From contig CM026401.1 in NCBI GenBank assembly GCA_014843695.1, forward strand, positions 28,998,610 to 29,062,609: a DNA stretch of 64,000 bases, read 5' to 3'. The position numbers and the translations under genes were made by a program. The notes beneath the pieces are model-generated. The model did no database searches. It worked only from the letters and a program-made list of their open reading frames with translations, and was not told where the DNA came from. Position 1 is the stretch's first letter, and the number at the start of each line of letters is the position of its first letter. Below are positions 16,071 to 27,218 of the stretch, piece by piece. Source of the DNA: Archivesica marissinica (lineage: Eukaryota; Mollusca; Bivalvia; Venerida; Vesicomyidae).

Positions 16071-16743
16071 GCTAATGAATCATTTGTGGATGTGTGCCCT
16101 GCAGTGTTAAAGGTTATCAACTTGAAATGAAATAACATAATACTGCTATATGTCTGAACACCTACAGGGGTGTCACATTATTTTATTTAAGCTGGTTTGA
16201 GGAATGTCTGTGGTGCTTATCCAGTTTGAAAGTTGCCACATGACATAAGCATAGGCATTCAAGTGTGACTTTATAACCCAAACTAAAAGAAACCCACATA
16301 ACTTGGCAGGGTTCCGGCTGTCGGTCGCCAATGGCGCCAATTGTGACAAAAAACAAATACTGGCACTAAATTTTGTGAATTGGCGATAATATTTGGCACA
16401 ACCTTTTTCTTTTCTTTTTTTAAATTTTCTTTTTTTTTTAACAACATATTTTGTTAAATACATGCCTTCAAATATGTATCTGTCAACTATATGGCTCTTA
16501 GTTGGCTCCAAGTTTTTCAAACTGACTTCAGTATTTTGTTGTTGACAGAAGTGGCGCAGACAGAGGGAACCCTGCTTGGGTAGTACAAATATCCAATCCA
16601 TGAACACTAAATGAAACTGAAATAAGCTCGAAGGGGCACCCGGAGTCTTCCTCCACCAATAATAGCTGCAAAGTCGCAATATGACCTAAGCTGTTGGTGC
16701 GATGTTACACCCCCCAAAAACAACAAACACTAATTGTAGGGTG
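16071..16743. other. Unique interval with a SINE-like 3' segment at 16640-16720
   Basis: No convincing gene. A minus-strand frame of 168 codons (16173-16679) is low-complexity in its middle (a lysine/arginine run from a poly-T/C tract) and resembles no family I know. The segment at about 16640-16720 (ggggcacccgg, tcttcctccacca, gtcgcaatatgacctaagctg) resembles the segment near 38155-38230, so part of this interval is probably a SINE relic. Confidence 0.5.
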
Positions 16744-17240
16744 AACCTATAGACTGACCTTGATGCCACAATCAGTAGTTCAAAATACTTGGCAATTAGT
16801 GGTAGTTCATTGTATACTGAACTTGGTTGCCATAATCGGTAGTTCAAAATACTTGGCAATCAGTTGTACCTCATTGTATACTGACCTTGGTTGCCACAAT
16901 CAGTAGTTCAAAATACTTGGCAATCAGTTGTAGCTCATTGTATACTGACCTTGGTTGCCACAATCGGTAGTTCAAAATACTTGGCAATCAGTTGCAGTTC
17001 ATTGTATACTGACCTTGGTTGCCACAATCGGTAGTTCAAAATACTTGGCAATCAGTAAATATACTTGGCAATCAGTAGTAGCTCATTGTATACTGACCTT
17101 GGGTGACACAATCGGTAGTTCAAAATACTTGGCAATCAGTAAATATACTTGGCAATCAGTTGTAGCTCATTGTATACTGACCTTGGGTGACACAATCGGT
17201 AGTTCAAAATACTTGGCAATCAGTGGTAGCTCATTGTGGA
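16744..17240. repeat. 64-bp tandem repeat with 86-bp variants (about 7 units)
   Basis: Units carry tatactgaccttggttgcca, then caatcggtagttcaaaatac and ttggcaatcagttgtagctc. Two units hold an extra 22 bp, a local duplication of the 'atacttggcaatcagt' part. Unrelated in sequence to the 64-bp array at 18.4 kb. Confidence 0.92.
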
Positions 17241-17320
17241 GATACTGGCCCTTATTTGGTACCATAGCAGGTGGCCTGTTATCTGATAAAGAAATATTCA
17301 TAATTATATAATACAGACTG

Positions 17321-18222
17321 CTTGGATTATTCTAGGGGTGGCATGGGTGGAGATGTCTTGGATTATTCTAGGGGTGGCATGGGTGGAGAAGTCTTGGATT
17401 ATTATAGGGGTGCATGGGTGGAGAAGTCTTGGATTATTCTAGGGGTGGCATGGGTGGAGAAGTCTTGGATTATTCTAGGGGTGGCATGGGTGGAGAAGTC
17501 TTGGATTATTCTAGGGGGTGGCATGGGTGGCGAAGTCTTGGATTATTCTAGGGGGTGGCATGGGTGGAGAAGTCTTGGATTATTCTAGGGGGTGGCATGG
17601 GTGGAGAAGTCTTGGATTATTCTAGGGGTGGCATGGGTGGAGAAGTCTTGGATTATTCAGGGTGGCATGGGTGGAGAAGTCTTGGATTATTCTAGGGGGT
17701 GGCATGGGTGGAGAAGTCTTGGATTATTCTAGGGGTGGCATGGGTGGAGAAGTCTGATTATTCTAGGGGTGGCATGGGTGGGGAGTCTTGGATTATTCAG
17801 GGGGTGGCATGGGTCGAGAAGTCTTGGATTATTCAGGGGGTGGCATTGGTGGGGAAGTCTTGAATTATTCTAGGGGGTGGCATGGGTCGAGAAGTCTTGG
17901 ATTATTATATGGGTGGCATGGGTGGAGAAGTATTGGGTTATTCTAGGGGTGGCATGGGTGGAGAAGTCTTGGATTATTCTAGGGGTGGCATGGGTGGAGA
18001 AGTATTGGGTTATTCTAGGGGTGGCATGGGTGGAGAAGTCTTGGATTATTCTAGGGGTGGCATGGGTGGAGAAGTCTTGGGTTATTCTAGGGGTGGCATG
18101 GGTGGAGAAGTCTTGGATTATTCTAGGGGTGGCATGGGTGGAGAAGTCTTGGGTTATTCTAGGGGTGGCATGGGTGGGGAAGTCTTGGATTATTCTAGGG
18201 GGTGGCATGGGTGGGGAAGTCG
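17321..18222. repeat. 36-bp minisatellite (about 25 units)
   Basis: Units contain ggattattctaggggtggca and tgggtggagaagtctt. From about 17930 to 18180 'ggattatt' and 'gggttatt' units alternate, giving a 72-bp higher-order period. The length is divisible by three, so both strands carry spurious open frames of 130-140 codons. A patch at 17640-17830 holds several small deletions. Confidence 0.95.
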
Positions 18223-18427
18223 TACTAGACACTCTAACTTCCCATCCTGGGGGCATCACTTCTCCCTAGAACTAATCTATACAATGTATATATTACAATT
18301 TTAATACAAAATCATGTCCTGTAAGCCACACTGGCCATTGTAAAGCACACCCTTCTATTCAAGTGTTGTGCTTAATTGGCATATAGTGTATGTTAACCAT
18401 ATGTTGTTGAAATTTATTAAATAATAC
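18223..18427. other. Unique spacer, no feature seen
   Basis: About 200 bp of AT-rich sequence between two arrays, without a recognisable gene, RNA or repeat. Confidence 0.5.
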
Positions 18428-21190
18428 CATTCAACTCTCTCCTTCAGAGATTTATACTATTATATCTCCATAGAAACGACAGCCATTTAACCCTTTCCTT
18501 CAGAGATTTAGGTTAATATACTATTATATCTCCATAGCAACGACAGCCATTTAACCCTTTCCTTCAGAGATTTAGGTTAATATACTATTATATCTCCATA
18601 GCAACGACAGCCATTTAACCCTCTCCTTCAGAGATTTAGGTTAATATACTATTATATCTCCATAGCAACGACAGCCATTTAACCCTCTCCTTCAGAGATT
18701 TAGGTTAATATACTATTATATCTCCATGGAAACGACAGCCATTCAACCCTCTCCTTCAGAGATTTAGGTTAATATACTTTTATATCTCCATAGAAACGAC
18801 AGCCATTTAGCCCTCTCCTTCAGAGATTTAGGTTAATATACAATTATATCTCCATAGAAACGACAGCCATTTAACCCTCTCCTTCAGAGATTTAGGTTAA
18901 TATACTATTATATCTCCATAGAAACGACAGCCATTTAACCCTCTCCTTCAGAGATTTAGGTTAATATACTATTATATCTCCATAGCAACGACAGCCATTT
19001 AACCCTCTCCTTCAGAGATTTAGGTTAATATACTATTATATCTCCATAGAAACGACAGCCATTTAGCCCTCTCCTTCAGAGATTTAGGTTAATATACTAT
19101 TATATCTCCATAGAAACGACAGCCATTTAACCCTTTCCTTCATAGAGATTTAGGTTAATATACTATTATATCTCCATAGAAACGACAGCCATTTAACCCT
19201 CTCCTTCAGAGATTTAGGTTAATATACTATTATATCTCCATAGAAACGACAGCCATTTAACCCTTTCCTTCAGAGATTTAGGTTAATATACTATTATATC
19301 TCCATAGAAACGACAGCCATTTAACCCTTTCCTTCAGAGATTTAGGTTAATATACTATTATATCTCCATAGAAACGACAGCCATTTAACCCTTTCCTTCA
19401 TAGAGATTTAGGTTAATATACTATTATATCTCCATAGAAACGACAGCCATTTAACCCTTTCCTTCAGAGATTTAGGTTAATATACTATTATATCTCCATA
19501 GAAACGACAGCCATTTAACCCTTTCCTTCAGAGATTTAGGTTAATATACTATTATATCTCCATAGAAACGACAGCCATTTAACCCTCTCCTTCATAGATT
19601 TAGGTTAATATACTATTATATCTCCATAGAAACGACAGCCATTTAACCCTCTCCTTCAGAGATTTAGGTTAATATACTATTATATCTCCATAGAAACGAC
19701 AGCCATTTAACCCTCTCCTTCAGAGATTTAGGTTAATATACTATTATATCTCCATAGAAACGACAGCCATTTAACCCTTTCCTTCATAGATTTAGGTTAA
19801 TATACTATTATATCTCCATAGAAACGACAGCCATTTAACCCTTTCCTTCATAGAGATTTAGGTTAATATACTATTATATCTCCATACAAACGACAGCCAT
19901 TTAACCCTTTCCTTCATAGAGATTTAGGTTAATATACTATTATATCTCCATACAAACGACAGCCATTTAACCCTTTCCTTCATAGAGATTTAGGTTAATA
20001 TACTATTATATCTCCATACAAACGACAGCCATTAACCCTTTCCTTCAGAGATTTAGGTTAATATACTATTATATCTCCATAGAAACGACAGCCATTTAAC
20101 CCTTTCCTTCAGAGATTTAGGTTAATATACTATTATATCTCCATAGAAACGACAGCCATTTAACCCTCTCCTTCATAGATTTAGGTTAATATACTATTAT
20201 ATCTCCATAGAAACGACAGCCATTTAACCCTCTCCTTCAGAGATTTAGGTTAATATACTATTATATCTCCATAGAAACGACAGCCATTTAACCCTCTCCT
20301 TCAGAGATTTAGGTTAATATACTATTATATCTCCATAGAAACGACAGCCATTTAACCCTCTCCTTCAGAGATTTAGGTTAATATGCTATTATATCTCCAT
20401 AGAAACGACAGCCATTTAACCCTTTCCTTCATAGATTTAGGTTAATATACTATTATATCTCCATAGAAACGACAGCCATTTAACCCTTTCCTTCAGAGAT
20501 TTAGGTTAATATACTATTATATCTCCATAGAAACGACAGCCATTTAACCCTTTCCTTCAGAGATTTAGGTTAATATACTATTATATCTCCATACAAACGA
20601 CAGCCATTTAACCCTTTCCTTCAGAGATTTAGGTTAATATACTATTATATCTCCATAGAAACGACAGCCATTTAACCCTTTCCTTCAGAGATTTAGGTTA
20701 ATATACTATTATATCTCCATAGAAACGACAGCCATTTAACCCTTTCCTTCAGAGATTTAGGTTAATATACTATTATATCTCCATACAAACGACAGCCATT
20801 TAACCCTTTCCTTCAGAGATTTAGGTTAATATACTATTATATCTCCATAGAAACGACAGCCATTTAACCCTTTCCTTCAGAGATTTAGGTTAATATACTA
20901 TTATATCTCCATAGAAACGACAGCCATTTAACCCTTTCCTTCAGAGATTTAGGTTAATATACTATTATATCTCCATAGAAACGACAGCCATTCAACCCTC
21001 TCCTTCAGAGATTTAGGTTAATATACTATTATATCTCCATAGAAACGACAGCCATTCAACCCTCTCCTTCAGAGATTTAGGTTAATATACTATTATATCT
21101 CCATAGAAACGACAGTCATTTAACCCTCTCCTTCAGAGATTTAGGTTAATATACTATTATATCTCCATAGAAACGACAGCCATTCAACCC
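18428..21190. repeat. 64-bp satellite array (about 43 units)
   Basis: Units contain ccatagaaacgacagccatt, taaccctctccttcagagat and ttaggttaatatactattat, period 64 bp. Variants include caaacgac, cctttcc, and units with 3 extra bases (catagagattt). Nearly every frame has stops (taa, tag), so no long open frame arises here, in contrast with the 33-, 36- and 39-bp arrays. Confidence 0.96.
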
Positions 21191-21735
21191 TCTCCTACAT
21201 AGATATTACTGGGACTACATAGAGATTTAGGTTAATATACTATTATATCTCCATAGAAACGACAGCCATTTAGCTATCATGCAGTGGTTAGTATTCGCCA
21301 TATATCCAACCTACATAGATATTACTGGGACTACATAGAGATTTAGGTTAATATACTATTATATCTCCATAGAAACGACAGCCATTTAACCCTCTCCATA
21401 GATATTACTGGGACTACATAGAGATTTAGGTTAATATACTATTATATCTCCATAGAAACGACAGCCATTTAGCTATCATGCAGTGGTTAGTATTCGCCAT
21501 ATATCCAACCTACATAGATATTACTGGGACTACATAGAGATTTAGGTTAATATACTATTATATCTCCATAGAAACGACAGCCATTTAACCCTCTCCATAG
21601 ATATTACTGGGACTACATGAGATTTAGGTTAATATACTATTATATCTCCATAGAAACGACAGCCATTTAGCTATCATGCAGTGGTTAGTATTCGCCATAT
21701 ATCCAACCTACATAGATATTACTGGGACTACATGA
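21191..21735. repeat. About 199-bp composite repeat derived from the 64-bp satellite
   Basis: The marker tagctatcatgcagtggtta occurs at 21270, 21470 and 21668, a period of 198-199 bp. Each composite unit contains partial 64-bp units plus new sequence (tattcgccatatatccaacc, agatattactgggactacat). It lies at the right edge of the 64-bp array and looks like amplification of an array edge together with adjoining sequence. Confidence 0.88.
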
Positions 21736-23138
21736 TATTCTGGCCTTAATTATAAACATTGGTTTGGCTACTACATTGTCAATGTATGCTGTATTGGTAA
21801 TGGCATCTATAGGTGCTTCTATGAGGGAAAGGGATAAGGGCGTTTCTCACCTAGGATGAGCACAAATTTAAACTAATTAAAAAAGTTCTAGCTCGGTGTA
21901 TTTTTCATCAAATTGAGAGCTTCATATATTAATCACTCTTGAACGTGCAGATGAAATAGTATACTCACTATGTGAGGAAACTGGGGTACCTAGAGAAAAC
22001 CCATATGTCTGATCTGGTGGACAACCACACCACTGTAGCATCCCACATATAAACCAAGCATCGAACCTGGGTTGCATTGGTGAGAAGTGTGCATGCTAAA
22101 CAGAGCAAAATGTTAGCAGTAGTCTGCCTTGATCGAATGTAAAAAATGGATTTAGCTCATGATTTGTATAAAACATGACACAATAAAGTGTATTAGTAGC
22201 AACCACCATCAAATTTTAGAGTAAATTAGACTATATCCTACTAAAGGGTAATCTTAGATGGAGCCACACGTTAGAGAAACACATATCACTTTATTTCATT
22301 GAAATATCTTGAAAAATAAAAAAAGTTATGAAGAGTTGAAAATCATAAAGTCGAGCGATTTTCTAGAATTGTTACAATAGCACTTTAGTAGAAAATATGA
22401 TCACGGTCGCGAACCCGGATTAACTTAGATTTGTCTTCAATTCCATATAACTTAGATTTGTCTTCAATTCCATATAACTTTTTTATTGTTAAAGGGATAT
22501 TAGTCATGTTATTATTATGGGATAATCCGAATTACATTTGTGTGGTTTTGGGTAGATTAGGGTAAATCGTGCCACATGTTTATGAACATTACTCCCACGC
22601 AGTATCTTATTACTACCAGTAATTCATTGCACATACCTGAGCCTTTCATTATCCCACCAAGGAAGAATGGTTTCAGCTTTAAGTCTATGTTCCATTTGTT
22701 CTTGTATCGGCATAACACCTATAATACCAACAATGTATTTTAATTTTTAAATGTATTCAGAAAGCAAATTTGCAAGTACAAACAGGGAGTAGGGTGTAGT
22801 ACTTTGATAGCATAATTGGTACTGATACAGGTAAAAACAATTCTTAGACGTATACAAAGGAGCATTGTATATGCCACCAGTCGTGAAACTTGTTCATGTA
22901 TTATTTCGAAACAAACGCATTCTCCCTTAAAACAACGATAAACATTCATAGAGAATACATTAAACATCAAAATAAATAAAAATAACAACTGGACATTGTA
23001 AAATAACGTGATGCATCGTGAACAATGCAATTTTCCCCAAAATAAACTTGTGTGAAACGTACATGCATGCATGTTGGTGTCACAGGGGTCACTTATTACT
23101 AAAATCCTGGCGTATGTATAGATTACAAACTGTGACAT
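21736..23138. other. Mostly unique AT-rich interval
   Basis: No supported gene. A 132-codon minus-strand frame at 22740-23138 has no recognisable domain. The interval holds a SINE relic (21975-22110) and a short tandem duplication at about 22422-22475, where ttagatttgtcttcaattcc occurs twice. Confidence 0.5.
21975..22110 (-). mobile_element. SINE relic, 'family D', V-domain-like
   Basis: Read on the minus strand it has a B-box-like cccaggttcgatgcttgg and then gggttttctctaggtacccc, like the widely shared SINE motif 'gggttttctc..ggtactccggtttcctc'. Its 'ttctcaccaatgcaaccc' segment matches the SINE at 36617-36782. No target-site duplication found; old copy. Confidence 0.55.
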
Positions 23139-23588
23139 TGGTGATAAATTGGTGGATATGTTGATGATAAATTGGTGGATATGTTAGCGATAAATTGGTG
23201 GATATGTTGGTGATAAATTTATGTTGGCGATAAATTGGTGGATATGTTGGTGATAAATTGGTGGATATGTTGGTGATAAATTGGTGATAAATTGGTGGAT
23301 ATGTTGGTGATAAATTGGTGGATATGTTGGTGATAAATTGGTGGATATGTTGGTGATAAATTGGTGGATATGTTGGTGATAAATTGGTGTATATGTTGGT
23401 GATAAATATGTTGGTGATAATTGGTGGATATGTTGGTGATAAATTGGTGGATATGTTGGTGATAAATTGGTGTATATGTTGGTGATAAATTGGTGGATAT
23501 GTTGGTGATAATTGGTGGATATGTTGGTGATAATTGGTGTATATGTTGGTGATAAATTGGTGGATATGTTGACGATAAATTGGTGGAT
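23139..23588. repeat. 23-bp minisatellite (about 19 units)
   Basis: Units contain ggtgataaattggtggatat plus gtt, period 23 bp. Some units are truncated (gataaatatgttggtgataa). Minus-strand frames (YPPIYHQHIHQF-like) are open by chance over the 69-bp reading-frame cycle and are not called genes. Confidence 0.95.
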
Positions 23589-24111
23589 TTACAGGCATTT
23601 TGACACTGAATTCCGACAATTTCACTATTTTCATTGGACAAGAGAAATGGATAAGGACTACACTATATATTGCAAATACGATATTCACAACAGATCAGCT
23701 GCTGACATTTCTGATCTGTATTCCATACCTTGTTTATGCTATATGTCTTCCATAAAATAAAGTTGTTTCAGCCCTAATCATATTAACCTATAATTATCAC
23801 CTGGTGGTTTTGACAATGCTTTGTCTGTGGTCCAATGGTAGAGAGTCAGATTTATAATCTAACAGTCCCGGGTTCGGTAAGCATCTGGCATCTTTCTCAC
23901 ATATCACAATCTATAACTTTTCCCTGATATTGATATTGTTAGGGAGCGAACCTGCAGCCCTACCTATATATTTTGACTTGAAAATAGTAACATTTTACTA
24001 TCAAGGCATTTGTTCTCGAAATAACAGATCGAAAAGAAAAAGTATGTCGAGGTCTTATATAGGACTACCCTACCTACATGTAGATCTTCATCGGGTGTCA
24101 GTGGTTTCGTG
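23589..24111. other. Unique interval with a tRNA-like fragment
   Basis: No gene seen apart from the tRNA-like element at 23823-23885. Short open frames here show no domain or signal. Confidence 0.5.
23823..23885 (+). pseudogene. tRNA-like fragment (tRNA pseudogene or SINE head)
   Basis: An A-box-like tggtccaatgg (23828-23838) and a B-box-like gggttcggtaa (23870-23880) have tRNA-like spacing, with a possible anticodon stem cagat/atctaa between them. The acceptor ends do not pair and the B box deviates from GGTTCGANNCC, so it is not a functional tRNA gene. The layout resembles the SINE head at 32145. Confidence 0.5.
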
Positions 24112-24113
24112 TA

Positions 24114-24735
24114 GAATGGTGGAACCTATGCTTGGCGTAAATCCCACATATAATGACCCATATAAAATGTTAATTGCACTTGTCGTATATTACTATTTTC
24201 ATAAGTCGTGAAAACAACTTTCAAAACACTCTTGTTGACAGTTTTAGCTTCATCACGCGACTTTGCTGCTCAATACAGTTATCGCAACAGTTTTGGGTCG
24301 GCACCCATATATGGGGAACTCAATACTTCAGGGCACCTATGCACAACGTACTTGTTATTTTTTATTTATCCACCATAACTTGTTGAATATCTTATTTTGA
24401 TATAGTACATCATTGAGCAAAAACATGTATTGGTCTTAATCAGAAATGGTATAGAAACTATTTTTCGGGTTAGGTGGAGATTTTTTAAATCCGGATAGCT
24501 ACCCGAATTATTCATACAACGTAACAGTTTCGGTGGAAATATTCTCCCAATGATTTGCTTGTTTATATTCGTCTGCTGGACTAGTCACGTGGAAGTTGCA
24601 TCAGCCTACCGATAAACTCAACGGAATGCTATTGAACCATGCTTCAGCTCTGTCGGCGAAATTAGCCTAGAAATATATAAATATTTTAAATACGGATAAA
24701 AATGGAAAATACGCCGAGCATAGGTTCCACCACTC
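24114..24735. mobile_element. MITE with 26-bp terminal inverted repeats and TA target duplication
   Basis: The left end (24114-24139, starting gaatggtggaacctatgctt) and the right end (24710-24735, ending aggttccaccactc) are inverted repeats of 26 bp with two mismatches. Each is flanked by TA (24112-24113 and 24736-24737). Length 622 bp, no transposase frame. A TA duplication with short inverted ends is typical of non-autonomous Tc1/mariner-type elements; that assignment rests on structure only. Confidence 0.75.
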
Positions 24736-24749
24736 TAATCCCTTGTTCG

Positions 24750-25416
24750 TCTAATATCTATCTATCTATCTTCCTGATAGTCAAACCCCTGCTGGGGACC
24801 TAGACTTTTGCGCGTCACCGACAAGACTGTTAGTGGAGTACAAGATAAAAGAACAGGATATATATACAGAATGTTACAATCAGATAAAAACAGGACAGAC
24901 TATGGAAATATTTCCATATGGGGAAACATGTTCAACCTGGCTAACCGCCAGGCTGAACTCTGGGAGGGGTAGTACTACTGCAGAAGCGGGAAGGAAGTTC
25001 TATTGTAGTATGGTTCTGGGGTAAAAGTAATACTTATAGTAGTCTGAGGTGGATTGTATAGTACGATAGGCCATTTGGTGTGATAATCTACTTGGGCGTG
25101 GATTTAGGGTTACATACTCGGGAACAGGAATGGCAACTAAGGAATTTGTAATTTTATAGAACATGATTAGTCTTTGGTCAATTCGACGGAGGTCAAGGCA
25201 TCTCCAATGAAGGGATGATATCATAGATGTTACACTAGATGTTCTAGCATAATCCCGTTTTACCCAGCGAGCTGATCTTCTTTGTACACTCTCAATCTGG
25301 TTTATGGCTGTTTCAGTATGCGATGACCAGACTGGGGAACAGTAATAGGCAATATAAATAATAGAACAGAACAAGATGGTGGTTTCGTATAATAATAAAT
25401 AAAGAATATACGCCAA
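24750..25416 (-). pseudogene. 5'-truncated non-LTR retrotransposon (CR1/jockey-like), reverse transcriptase C-terminus
   Basis: A minus-strand frame (25416 down to 25000) encodes the region after the reverse transcriptase catalytic core of a CR1/jockey-type LINE. Recognisable features are YCSPVWSSHT, the basic QRRSARWVKRDYARTSS segment, LHWRCLDLRRIDQRLIMFYK and YKYYFYPRTILQ. A stop (TAG) at 25000-25002 stands where these proteins normally have tryptophan (PRTI..W N..LP). The frame continues after it as NFLPASAVVLPLPEF and ends at 24880, so the copy is a pseudogene by nonsense mutation. The catalytic domain and everything 5' are missing. The 3' end runs into a short GATA/TAGA microsatellite (about 24755-24770), as expected for a CR1-like tail. 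It abuts the TA-flanked MITE. Family level is inferred from memory of the motif order. Confidence 0.8.
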
Positions 25417-26116
25417 TCAGTTGATTAATCAAGTATCCTGGCATCAATTAAACATAATCATATTTATTTTATTGTATGCAATATTAGTTAGTAAGAAATA
25501 AATCATAATTGAATCAAAAACAAAGTGAAAGCAACAGCACATCCCTCCATTTTGTATTTAGGCGGTAATACCAATGGCCGGTGACGATGTAAATATCGTC
25601 TCACAAGTTCATACCAATAGCAATAAATGCCATATAAGGCAATAATGTGACGTCACATGAGTAGCGGGCACCTGACAAATGTCAAGTGCAGCCGATATGT
25701 AACAAATTCATTGAAATTCACCTAAATATTGACTACATGAATGAAAACTTACGAGTGTAAGAGGAAATAACAAGTTTTTAATAAATTAAGGTAAATTTAC
25801 CAGTAGAAATGACATTTCAGCTAGTTTTTGCTATGGACAGTTGCAAAAATCCGACAGAAATTGTCAATAGTAAACACAAAATGAGCATGTGCGGTTCATT
25901 TAGATTAATTCTGATATCACCGCTTATTAGTATTCACCGATATTAGGGTCACTGGGGATAATTGCCAATGATTGTTCACACTTCCGTCCCCCATGCCATG
26001 ATGTCAAATCAGTGATTGATCCGCTCAAACATGTGTGACCGAGCAGTATGTGAGATGGTAAGGTGGTCGCCATAAAAAATCTCTTATTTCGTGCCTGGAT
26101 ATTTTCATTTTCAACT
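25417..26116. other. Unique AT-rich interval, no gene seen
   Basis: No supported coding region. A weak match (gtatgtgagatggtaaggtggtcgcc) near 26045-26075 resembles part of the SINE at 36617, so a small decayed SINE fragment is possible. Confidence 0.45.
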
Positions 26117-26213
26117 TCATGTGATCATGCATGATAAAACATAGTCCAAATATTTAGACTTGAAATTCAAGTCTAAATATTTGGACTATGTTTTATCATG
26201 CATGATCACATGA
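26117..26213. repeat. Perfect 97-bp palindrome (48-bp arms, 1-bp centre)
   Basis: The arm 26117-26164 (starting tcatgtgatcatgcatgata, ending atttagacttgaa) is the exact reverse complement of 26166-26213. The single central base is A at 26165. The arms themselves contain atgcat and catgatca palindromes. It could be a tiny foldback element, a true cruciform-forming site, or an assembly foldback artefact. Confidence 0.95.
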
Positions 26214-27218
26214 TTGTGTTTAATTACCGCATACCTAATAGCTAACAGGCAAACCTGTCTTTCCCGAAAGCACTGCACAATTGACATTACCTCGAATGCA
26301 CACCATGTGTACGGCGAAACAACATCATAAAACAGTTCTACAGTTGTCTTCATGGGCGCTGCCATGTTGTTGTTGTTGTTTATCGTTCCGTCTACCTCTA
26401 GTCGAGTAGCTGATAAAGACCGTCACCGGTAATAATCCATAACCAGACTAACACACTGCTGCCTTAGTTAATTTTTAAACACCACCGTATTTGTAAATGT
26501 ATTGAAATATCTTGCTTAAAATTATGCTATTAATTAGTATATGATGCTTAGTTGGGAAATACTATTTTCCATCTGTGAAATGAAATGACTCTTGTCCATC
26601 CCTGGGTGGGTGTGAATGCAGCACTTTAATTGTCCTGTGGCATGTCGATCAAAGTATTATATTATAACATATAACAATGTATTCTCGCCACATAGCCGTA
26701 GTAGAAATGATAATAATATGTATATAATTAGAAGTATTTGCATAACTGCACCAGGTCCAACTAACTAACCGATCTACCTGCGACTGTCGCTGGCACACAT
26801 TCTTCTGATTCTGGTTATATACGCTGCATGGCCTTTCGGCGTTTAAACGTAACGGGAGAGAGATGGGATGATGCCACTAATCCCGGTGTTGGAGGACTGA
26901 TCTGAAGCCCCAACTGAACTGTATGTGAACACACTTGGGTTCACTTGAATTAATTCACTCGATTACAGTTTGTGGAAAGAATGAGTTTGTGTAGGCTACT
27001 GTTCACTTTTGCACTGTTTCAAAATGTCTTTAACCACTTTGAGTTCACATGAGCTTGTATAGTCACAATGTTACTAGCTACACAATTGTGAAATGTCTTG
27101 GGTTTTGTAAGGTACTTATCGCGGTTTGGGGTCAGACATTAGCCTGGGTTCCAGATTGTCGATTTGTCACTTTTTAACTTCTGGCAAAATGATCAGAAAC
27201 TCAATACGGCCCAATTAA
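26214..27218. other. Unique interval upstream of the retrotransposon remnant
   Basis: About 1 kb with no supported gene, RNA or tandem repeat; a short (gtt)n run lies near 26366. Confidence 0.45.

Noticed and set aside
16173..16679. 168-codon minus-strand frame
   Set aside because: No domain or signal, a low-complexity basic run, and one end overlaps SINE-like sequence. Transcript data would be needed to reconsider it.
22740..23138. 132-codon minus-strand frame
   Set aside because: Unique but no recognisable family, no signal peptide and AT-rich composition typical of non-coding DNA here.
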